64,000 nt of DNA from Candidatus Cloacimonadota bacterium (GTDB taxonomy: Bacteria; Cloacimonadota; Cloacimonadia; Cloacimonadales; Cloacimonadaceae): NCBI GenBank assembly GCA_012728875.1, contig JAAYEF010000021.1:1-64000 (forward strand). Direction: 5' to 3'. A program made the translations under genes and the position numbers. Of this stretch, positions 54,078-63,300 are shown piece by piece. The notes beneath the pieces were generated by a model that saw only the letters and a list, made by a program, of their open reading frames with translations, did no database searches and had not been told where the DNA came from. The first letter of the stretch is position 1. Each line of letters begins with the position of its first letter.

Positions 54078-57000
54078 AATACATAGCACGTTCATTCAAC
54101 GATTATGTTTCGGGAAGGATAGAATCCCAGCTTCCTTCCATGGAACTAGGGCAGAAAATCATTTTTATGGTGGATAGCATTCCAGAAGATCTGACCATCG
54201 CTACTGCAGATTTGATCAGCAGCTCATTACTGGAAAATAGCGACGTAAATGTGCTGGTCAAGATTGCCAAGACTCTTACCGATCAATGGTCTGAAGAGGG
54301 TATCATAAAGGCAAAGGATGCCCAATGGCTTACCCTGCTGGATAATCTTGCATATTATCGAAATGAACCCATGCCTGCCGATAAATACAATGTGATCATT
54401 CTCTATGGAGCTGATGTGGTAACCGATTCCGGCAGCCTGGCTGATTTTAATAGCTGTAATCTCAAGATGATTTGGGAAACAGAGATGATGCGTGGTTTCG
54501 GTAAGTGGGTTTCAGACATACTAAGCTCAAGTGGTATTGACCTGTATAATAAAGATGACCTTCAGATCTTCGACAACATCCTCTATCCGATTATTGAACA
54601 AGGTAGAGCCGATCTTATCTCGCTAAGTAAGTGGTTGGAAAGCTTGGATCTATCCTACTGTGATAGTGTGCCGATGGTATTGAACTTGGTTTTAACGAAG
54701 TTGAGGGTTTTTCAATTACCAAATTTCACCAGTTTCCCATATGCACGTAAAAACAAGAAATTTAAACCCTATGTTTATAAAGCGATTGAATTCTTTAGCT
54801 ACACGATGTTTATCGAGGAAAGCCAAAAGAAGAAGGCAATAAAAGCAATTGATGGAATCCTCGAGGTTATTGAGGCGGGAGAAGAGGGTTGGGAAAACCT
54901 GGATGACGAGCAAATAAGAGGAGCATATGGCAGTGGTATTGATTTCTTGTCTGGGATAAAAAACTATATACAGACCGAGGACCGAGATGACAAGAGTAAG
55001 CTTTTTGAAAGTGACTTTGTGTTCATTTTGGACAAGGTCTTGAAGTTCAAGAAAAAGCAGGAAAAGAAGAAAACCAGCGTAAAACGCATGGAGGGAAGTC
55101 CCGTAGAAATAGTGCTTACGGCTTTGTGGGATAGTCTCTACGAGCTCTCCAAATCCAAAGACTATGGTAGCATAGAAAACCTCAGTAAGATAGAAATAAC
55201 TGGAGATTTATTCAAACATGACATGGAGTGGGATGATAATGATGGAGATTATTCCGTCTTGGACGTGGCAGAGATAGCAAGAGATTTTTTGCACAGGTTC
55301 ATCGGTGGGCTTGACTGCTTTATTATGCAGCACACTTGCTTGAAGAACAAAGACGGCGTTGAAGTAGAAGTTCAATGCAAACTTGATAATGATGAAATCA
55401 AGTTCCGTTATAACAGAACAGCTACTGCAGAGTTAGCATTCAGCATCAATCTCTATGTGCAAAATGAAGAAAACCCCCAAGAAAGGAAATACGCTTGGAA
55501 ATTGCCATCCAGCCATAGCTATCGCCTGGCTACTGAATTGATCGGTATGGCTGCCGACGAACTGGATCGACCAGACCATGCTTTGGTATTACCACTATTC
55601 CATCTTCCCTATTATGACGAGATTCTAAAGACTTCATCTAATGATGAGTTGCGGAGAATATTCCTACACAGCTTGAGGGATTCAGTGTCAGAAGGTTCTT
55701 TTTTGAGAAATCTATTGTCGGGCAATTGGATAAAACACGAAGATAAGCTGCTGCCTCATTACAAGAATCTCGCAGAAAAGTATCACCTATTCATCAAGGC
55801 TGCCCAAAAAGATGGTTTAATAACAGCATTGACTGACACTTCCATATGGGACATCTTAAGGCAACAATATGAAGTGGTTTTAGACATGATCAGCACACAG
55901 AGTGAGTTACTGAAATCACCCATGGCTGGCATGATCCTGAAAGCGTTTATGGTGGTAAGAGAAAGGCAGAAAGATGAAAGCGATGCATGGTATGCCGAGC
56001 TTTATGAAAAATCAGGCATTATTACCGTGCTTCATCCATCCCTGCTCGAGATGCTGCAATCCCAGATGGTCTATCAGTGTTCCTGTTTTAACTATGCAGT
56101 GACCGTTGAAATAGAGAAAAACAAGAGGAAAGATGCTTTTAAAAAGCATATATGGCAATCGTATCTTGACCTTTCCCATATCCGTACCCCTGTAAACTGT
56201 ATTTTGACCGATGATGGGTTGAACCTCAATACAAACGTTGTGGGACATGAGCTTATCCACAAAGTAGGTGATCCCATAGATGGAGAGGCTTTTAAATCGA
56301 CAAAACTGATGCTGGGAATGTCTGACGAAAGTGATGATGAAATAAATGATGTAAGTGATGCAGACATGTTTTTAGAAACTCGGGAATCGAAGCTGCTGAA
56401 CAATCTGCTATTGGACTACTTTAGGCTGCATCCACACGCGAGGGACGGCTTGAGCATAGCTGTTTATAGAAATCAGGACATTCAACCAATCATAGCAGCA
56501 ATACACGCGTATTTGATTAAGCTTTCCAATGTTAAAGACCCGAACTACTACGTTATTCGAAATGAACGCAGTAGGCCCTACCAAATCAGTGTAAGTATTT
56601 TTACAGATTCAGCCGATGCGAGCAGTATAGATAGGTGGATAGAACAATGGAGCGAAAGATGGGAAGCTGCGGAAACGGAAAGTAAGTTTCAAGTTTATCG
56701 AAACTGCAGATTTTCTATTTCGCACAGACTGATCAACACTGCCGACCAAAACTCGTTTTTGAGAATGATCAACGATAACTTTAGCACTGATGTGACTGTA
56801 CTGTATGACATTATTGGCTCAGGGAATATAGCTGATAAGTTTCAATCGGTTGATCCCATGGATATCAGAACCCATTCCCTAAAGTATCCTATCTTAGAAA
56901 AAGCTGTTGCTACGATTGACAACCCCTCAGATGAATTCAAGCGGTATAGGATTATCAGTAACAGACAGTTCAGTATCAGCTCAAGATTGGCTGGATGCAT

Positions 57001-59497
57001 GCACGCCTTGAAAAGTGGAACTACCCCAAAAGGCACCGTGGTGATAGGCACTGGAGATTTGAGGCCATGGATGGATGTGATTGGGGCTCTCCACAGCAAG
57101 TCTGAATGGGTAATCTGCATTGACCCAAGCGTGGATGACCGTTTAATCCGAGATTCGGGCAAAAAAAGCGATTTGCAGAGAGAAATAATTGGATTCGGCT
57201 CAGGAGTGGGCATTTCAGGCGAAGAAAACTACACCATATCGACAGAGCATTTTTCCTTAAATGACATTGAGATAAGACTGAGAGCTTCCATCAAGCAATT
57301 GATAGCAGACAAAAATTGGACGGAGGAAGACTATCAGAATGTAGCTAAAGGGACAATGAGGGTTGCCCAGGAATTGTCCGGATTGTCTCTGGTGAGAGCG
57401 ACCGGAGCGGCAGACCAGTATATCAGAGACTTTATGGCCTATGCCCTCACTCGTAAAATTATTGGAAAAGACGATACTATGTTATGCAATACTCTGGTGA
57501 CTCTTGATGCATACAGACACTGGTTTGATTTTGCAGAGAGCGGAGTAAGACCAGACCTGTTGTGGTTAAAAGCAAGCCTGGAGAAGAAAAATCGTTTGAA
57601 ACTGAACCTGCACCTAATCGAGTGCAAGATGGGCAACAGGTCGGAAGATCTGCTGATCAAAGCCAAACAACAGATCAATAACGGACTGAGTATCCTGGTT
57701 AAGGCTTTTAAACCCAATTTCCAAGAGATACAAAAGCTCGATGATGATAAGCCAGACCGCCGTTATTGGTGGATGCAATTGCACCGTCTGATAGCTGCAA
57801 AGGCAAAGATCGATACATATCAAGAAGAGCGAGTAATCTCAGCCTTGGAAAAACTCGCTGAGGGGGATTACGAGATAAGCTGGGACGCTTCAGTGATGGC
57901 CTTCTGGATTGACGATGAGGCCGAATCGATCAAGAAAACTGGTTCATGGAATAATCCTGAGACAAGTTCTGGAAAAGCAAATGTGTTTTCAATAGGCAGG
58001 AATTATATCAAAGCGCTTGCCCAATCTACAGATGAGAACTCGTCGATCATAACTGAATCTACAGATGGACCTCTTTCCGATGAAGAAAATATCATGCAGA
58101 AAATTGAAGATATTGACCTGCCGCCAAGTCTGGATGATGAAGACTATCAACCTGGCGATACAATGACAGAATGGGACGATGATGAGCCTGAAGATGATGA
58201 GGGTGATGCAAGTCCTAATTGGGATGATGACACAATTCCAGATTTCCAGCAAGAAGGGACAGCAAATGACCAACCTTCTATAGATCAAGTAATAGAAGGT
58301 GATGAAGAGCCCTTGGATAAGGCTGATGACGTTATACAAACAATTCCCGAGAGGATTCTCCTCGGAAAGACTAGCGGTGGAAAAGAAGTCTTTTGGGAAT
58401 TCGGTCATGATAGCCTGGCCAATAGGCATGTGGTGATCTTTGGCACATCAGGCATGGGGAAAACATACGCCATACAGTGCATCTTGTGTGAGCTGGCAAG
58501 AAAAAACCAAAACAGCCTGGTAATAGATTACACGGATGGGTTCGTTCCTAACAACATAGAGCCGGCAGCAAAGCCGATTATTACAAGTGAAGGTCAGACA
58601 TTTATATACAATGAGCCTCTCCCAATAAATCCATTCAAAGCTCAAGTCAGCGAACAGGATGGCATGAAATTCAAGGATACGTCTATCACAATTTCTAAGC
58701 GCGTATCTTCCATATTTAAAAATGTTTATGATTTAGGCACACAGCAACTCCCGTTCACAATCGAAGTCATCCAAACCGGTATTGAAAGATATGGAGATGA
58801 ATTCAATCTAGATAAAATGCTCGAGATGTTCTATGAATACCTGGATGATGCGCTTTACACAAAGAACACTGTGCAGACCACAATCACGAAGCTGAAGCCA
58901 TTTATTACCAGCAAACCATTTTTGGTGGACAAAAGCGAAATAGGATGGAATGAGCTGTTTGCCGATGTAGAGAATAGAAGTAGAGTCTTTCAGTTTCACA
59001 AAGTCGACAAACACTCCTCGAGAGCAATTATCGAATTTGTGTTGTGGGATCTATACAACTACGTTAGCAGTTATGGTAGTAAACACCTACCAAAGGTCAT
59101 AGTATTGGATGAGGTTCAGAATTTGGATTTAGGACCAGACGCCCCAGTAGCAAAATACCTTACAGAGGGGAGAAAGCATGGCCTTGCACTTATAACTGCA
59201 ACACAAACAGTAAGAGGAGTTGGTGGAGTCTCTGACGCTCAGGTAAGCAGACTCTTTCAGGCTGAGATGAAGCTGTTCTTTAAACCGACAGAAAATGAAA
59301 TGAAAGAGCATGCTCAGTTGCTAAACAACGCTATCAGCGATATTCCAGTGAAAGAATGGACGAATCGGTTAGCTAAGCTTCAAAAGGGCGAGTGCTGGGT
59401 TCTGGGAAGACATCTTGATGAACTCTCTGGAGAACTGAGATTGAAGGCACAGAAAATACGAATTTCTTCACTGGAAGAGAGAGGATTTCATGGCTAA
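54074..59497 (+). CDS. DptH-like giant: PD-(D/E)XK motif plus HerA/FtsK ATPase
   Basis: The 1807-residue protein has a long helical N-terminal part of unknown type. A nuclease-like core follows: D1161 in VRPDLLWLKA, E1183 and K1185 in LHLIECKMGNRS, a PD-(D/E)XK arrangement. Next is an acidic linker (about 1335-1400). A HerA/FtsK ATPase closes the protein, with Walker A G1457-T1464 (FGTSGMGKTYA) and Walker B D1679-E1680 (KVIVLDEVQNLD). Size and C-terminal ATPase match DptH of phosphorothioation-dependent restriction. It probably translocates on and cuts unmodified DNA. It overlaps both neighbours. Confidence 0.75.
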   Translation: MKYIARSFNDYVSGRIESQLPSMELGQKIIFMVDSIPEDLTIATADLISSSLLENSDVNVLVKIAKTLTDQWSEEGIIKAKDAQWLTLLDNLAYYRNEPMPADKYNVIILYGADVVTDSGSLADFNSCNLKMIWETEMMRGFGKWVSDILSSSGIDLYNKDDLQIFDNILYPIIEQGRADLISLSKWLESLDLSYCDSVPMVLNLVLTKLRVFQLPNFTSFPYARKNKKFKPYVYKAIEFFSYTMFIEESQKKKAIKAIDGILEVIEAGEEGWENLDDEQIRGAYGSGIDFLSGIKNYIQTEDRDDKSKLFESDFVFILDKVLKFKKKQEKKKTSVKRMEGSPVEIVLTALWDSLYELSKSKDYGSIENLSKIEITGDLFKHDMEWDDNDGDYSVLDVAEIARDFLHRFIGGLDCFIMQHTCLKNKDGVEVEVQCKLDNDEIKFRYNRTATAELAFSINLYVQNEENPQERKYAWKLPSSHSYRLATELIGMAADELDRPDHALVLPLFHLPYYDEILKTSSNDELRRIFLHSLRDSVSEGSFLRNLLSGNWIKHEDKLLPHYKNLAEKYHLFIKAAQKDGLITALTDTSIWDILRQQYEVVLDMISTQSELLKSPMAGMILKAFMVVRERQKDESDAWYAELYEKSGIITVLHPSLLEMLQSQMVYQCSCFNYAVTVEIEKNKRKDAFKKHIWQSYLDLSHIRTPVNCILTDDGLNLNTNVVGHELIHKVGDPIDGEAFKSTKLMLGMSDESDDEINDVSDADMFLETRESKLLNNLLLDYFRLHPHARDGLSIAVYRNQDIQPIIAAIHAYLIKLSNVKDPNYYVIRNERSRPYQISVSIFTDSADASSIDRWIEQWSERWEAAETESKFQVYRNCRFSISHRLINTADQNSFLRMINDNFSTDVTVLYDIIGSGNIADKFQSVDPMDIRTHSLKYPILEKAVATIDNPSDEFKRYRIISNRQFSISSRLAGCMHALKSGTTPKGTVVIGTGDLRPWMDVIGALHSKSEWVICIDPSVDDRLIRDSGKKSDLQREIIGFGSGVGISGEENYTISTEHFSLNDIEIRLRASIKQLIADKNWTEEDYQNVAKGTMRVAQELSGLSLVRATGAADQYIRDFMAYALTRKIIGKDDTMLCNTLVTLDAYRHWFDFAESGVRPDLLWLKASLEKKNRLKLNLHLIECKMGNRSEDLLIKAKQQINNGLSILVKAFKPNFQEIQKLDDDKPDRRYWWMQLHRLIAAKAKIDTYQEERVISALEKLAEGDYEISWDASVMAFWIDDEAESIKKTGSWNNPETSSGKANVFSIGRNYIKALAQSTDENSSIITESTDGPLSDEENIMQKIEDIDLPPSLDDEDYQPGDTMTEWDDDEPEDDEGDASPNWDDDTIPDFQQEGTANDQPSIDQVIEGDEEPLDKADDVIQTIPERILLGKTSGGKEVFWEFGHDSLANRHVVIFGTSGMGKTYAIQCILCELARKNQNSLVIDYTDGFVPNNIEPAAKPIITSEGQTFIYNEPLPINPFKAQVSEQDGMKFKDTSITISKRVSSIFKNVYDLGTQQLPFTIEVIQTGIERYGDEFNLDKMLEMFYEYLDDALYTKNTVQTTITKLKPFITSKPFLVDKSEIGWNELFADVENRSRVFQFHKVDKHSSRAIIEFVLWDLYNYVSSYGSKHLPKVIVLDEVQNLDLGPDAPVAKYLTEGRKHGLALITATQTVRGVGGVSDAQVSRLFQAEMKLFFKPTENEMKEHAQLLNNAISDIPVKEWTNRLAKLQKGECWVLGRHLDELSGELRLKAQKIRISSLEERGFHG

Positions 59498-60335
59498 AAA
59501 AGAAATCAACACACGCCTCCCCAGAAACTTCCATCGCACGTTCAAACCAGAGCGGCAATATATAAGTGCAATTCTGAAGTTTTCTGCAGAGGGAAGATCG
59601 GGAAATGCTCAAACAATATCAGAAAAAACAGGCATACCTACTGGTGAATCATCAGGGAAAGTGCTTCCTACAATTGATTATTGCCAAGGAATGGGCTTGA
59701 TCTCTGTAAACAAGGATAAGGGTTTACTGATCAAGCCAGAATTGACTGATCTGGGAAGAGTCATATTAGTGGAAGATCCCTATTTGAAGGCTGAGATAAG
59801 CCAATGGTTATGCCATCTGAATCTGTGCAACAAAACGACAGGAGCTGATGTTTGGTACCATGTATTCTGGTCTGCTTACCACAGCCTTGGTGACAGATTT
59901 ACAAGAAACAACCTGGAAGCTATGCTAGAGTCCCAATATGGCAGCAGTAATCGCAGTTTGATTGGACCTCTGCTTGGTATGTATGAAGATGATGCCTCTT
60001 TCAGAGTGTGTGGAGCCCTACAGGATGACGGCAAGCTTATTACTCGCAACCAAGCTCCAATAAAAGATGATCTTGCCAGGGGCTATGGGGCATGGGTGAT
60101 TGGCTCGATGGAGCGCTTTTTCCCGAAGCAGAAACAAGTTTCGACTTCAGAATTAGAGCAAAAAACGGGATGGCTTACGATTTGTAGATGGTTGGGCAAA
60201 GGAATGTCCGATGTGCTTGATCAGATGGAACGGAAAGGAATATTAAAGGTAGACAGGCACATGAACCCTTGGATTCTGAGCCCATTGAAGAGCGCAAGAG
60301 AAGCATACAAGCAAATGTTTGATGACATGATATAG
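59490..60335 (+). CDS. DUF4007-like protein, copy 2
   Basis: The 281-residue product resembles a diverged DUF4007: N-terminal winged helix (YISAILKFSAEG, TGIPTGESSGKVLPTIDYC), then LTDLGRVILVEDPYLKAEIS and QWLCHLNLCNKTTGADVWYH. This corresponds to the LT..G..L...DPYLED..T.WLLH block of copy 1. It overlaps the HerA gene by eight bases and precedes a second giant ATPase by 15 bases, repeating the DUF4007-ATPase pairing seen at the operon start. Assignment rests on motif resemblance by eye. Confidence 0.6.
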   Translation: MAKKEINTRLPRNFHRTFKPERQYISAILKFSAEGRSGNAQTISEKTGIPTGESSGKVLPTIDYCQGMGLISVNKDKGLLIKPELTDLGRVILVEDPYLKAEISQWLCHLNLCNKTTGADVWYHVFWSAYHSLGDRFTRNNLEAMLESQYGSSNRSLIGPLLGMYEDDASFRVCGALQDDGKLITRNQAPIKDDLARGYGAWVIGSMERFFPKQKQVSTSELEQKTGWLTICRWLGKGMSDVLDQMERKGILKVDRHMNPWILSPLKSAREAYKQMFDDMI

Positions 60336-60350
60336 AAACCGGAGGAAACA

Positions 60351-63300
60351 ATGATTTTAAAGGACATCGTAAGGTTTAGAGGAGATAAGCTCTTTAATGG
60401 GGCTGTTAACATTGATTGGTACATAACTGACTCTGTTAAATCCAAATTGGCGTCGGAAGCGTTTGTGTTTCATGGACCTGCCTATCATGGGGTATCTCCG
60501 GATGAAGTGGGATATAACCACGGGCACAAGCTGATTGATACTGCGAGTTTTACCAAAACAATAGTTAGAAGGTCATACGGTCTTGAAGATGTGCCGTTTA
60601 CCTTGGCAATTGCAGGATATGGAACGGGTAAATCCCACCTTGGTGTTACATTAGCTGAACTATTGAGTGCTCCTGCAGATAAGGCTTCACAAGCTATTCT
60701 GATAAACCTTCGTTCGGCTGATGATCAGATAGGTCAAGAAATTGGGATGATGATCGATGACATCGAAAAGCCATGTTTGGTCATAGCTCTCAATGGCCTC
60801 ACGAAATTTGACTTTATTCATGGGTTATCCGGCCAGATCATCCAAGTTCTACGTAGGGACGGGCATGACGTTAAACCGATCGAAGATTTGAGACCCAGGT
60901 TCAAACAAGCAATCAAGATGCTGAATTGGATAACAAGCCCCCCAATGCTGGAAGAACTTGCGGAGATTTGCGGAGGTGCTAACCTGGCAGATATCACAGC
61001 ATTGCTGGAGAAACAAGATGAAACCACCTATATCAATGTAAACAAGTTCTTGGGCAAGCATGACATGCAGATTAGGAATTTGCAAGGCGAATCCATACAA
61101 GAACTGATTGGTAGGACTGTAGAAGTATATTGTGGTGAGGGAAAGCCATATCAGTCCCTTGTCATTCTGTTTGATGAGTTTGGCAAATATATGGAATTTG
61201 CCTCAACTAGGAGCCATTTGGCTGGGAGTGGAGTGCTTCAAGAGCTGTTTGAGACCATACAAACCTACTCACCTCAGGTTAGCTTTGTGGGTTTTATCCA
61301 ATTTGAACTGAACGCTTATCTTCAACGCATGGCTACCGAGCATAAAAATGAGATGCAGAGATACATAACCAGGTATCAAACGGCTGATAAGCTTTATCTT
61401 TCAACCAACCTTGAAACTCTAATTGCTAACCTGATAGAGAAGAAGAATCCACAATACCTAAATCAAATCTTTGAGACAGAATCCTCTTTCCAAACCTCAA
61501 TTCAAGAGCTACAAAAGATTAATGAATGGTTTCCCAGTTCAAGGCATATTCAGGTGTGGAGCGATCCAAAATTATATCATAACATAGTGAGCAAAGGATC
61601 TTGGCCCTTATCGGCATACAGTATCTGGCTTTTATATTACCTTTCTGCAGTTGGGAGCCACTTACAGGAGAGATCCGCCCTCGCTTTATTGATAGAAGCT
61701 TTTAACCAGTTTGAATCGAGCCAAATATCAGATGACAAGGACTGGAGGATTGCCGCTGTAGATATGATGAGCGATTCTTTTATCCATGAGCTGATTAGTT
61801 CTGAAGAGTCTGGAACGCAGGGAACGATCATGCAAGCATATCAGACTGTTATGTATAAGTATGCAAGTAGATACTCAGTCAATCAGATAAGGATACTAAA
61901 AGCAATTGTCCTTAGTTCCAAGCTTGGCCTTGTAGCGATAAACCGTGCAGACGCAGTGGAAGCTCTTGTTGCTTTAACCAATATGGATACCTCGGTGCTA
62001 TCAGAAGAACTTCAGATGCTGTTTGATGAATACAATGCTATCGAATGGGATGAAGCATATAAGAGCTTTGATATTCTTTCAGATGCACTTCCCAGAAGTC
62101 AATTCATAAACCACATCCGCAGGCTTTACGGCAGTTATGATGAAAACTCCAAATCTCAGCTATTCGTCTCAATGATTAAGGAAAGCTGTGAACTTATTAA
62201 AGACATCCAAAGTGACTTTGCAGAGGAGAATAAGATCACTACCCCTGAGTGGGGCTTCCAAGCAAAAGTAGCAAATCTGGACACATTACCACAACAGATC
62301 ATATTTGAGACAGAAAGATGGTCTAAGGCGGAGAGTATTGATGACCCAAGAGGATCAATTCTTTATGTGTATCTGGGAGAGAGTGTGGATGTAGATAGTG
62401 TGTGTAAAGAAGCCCACAAACTCATAAAATCAGCAGCAGAAACATTTAAAGTAAAAGCAGTTCCAATATTACTGGTTTTTCTATACGATTCTGAAGGGAA
62501 ACTGGGACAATACCTTTCTGAATTGTCTATACTGGATGCCCTATCCAAAGAAGACTTGGCGAAATATGGCAACCTAGTTGATTCTCATAGAATAAAAATT
62601 GAACGCTCCCTGCAAGAAATAGTTGAAGCCCTGTTAAGAGAGAAAAGATATCTCTCACTTGGTGGCAAGCAACTGGAAGGAATGAGATTGAGTAGGGCTA
62701 CAACTGTGTTATTTAAACAAATCTATACCCATCCAGTTTCATTTCCATTCGATGGATTTTCCACTTCAAAAGGGAACGCAGCAGATACATGCGCGATGCT
62801 AACCCGGGAGTTGATGCACTCGACTTTAGATTATAGCGCTGTAATGGCAAAGCCTGTTAAAGATAAAAACAGGGCAAATAGTGTCCTCAAAGATGCGTGG
62901 GGGATTTTCTCTGCAAATGGGAAAATCAACAGAAGACCCAATAATAGCATTTTGAAGAATCTAACGCTTAAATGGGATGAAGCTCTACAAGAACGAATGC
63001 TTTCGCTGCGTGAGATTTATGACACAATGATCAAACCTCCTTATGGGGCAAATCAAGACTCAGCAGGATTATTCTTGGCTGCATACATCTCTCCACGTAG
63101 TAATACACTGAATGTGCTTAAGAATCATCAGTATATAACTATTAATGGATGGGCAGATGACAATCTTATCAGATCAAAACACTTCAATCCAGCTATTTTA
63201 GAGGATGCCTATCTGGTTCTTCGATCTGATGACACCTCTGAATGGGAAGCATTACTGGATGAATGGGAACAGGCAGAGAGTCACATTGCACGAGTTGAAT

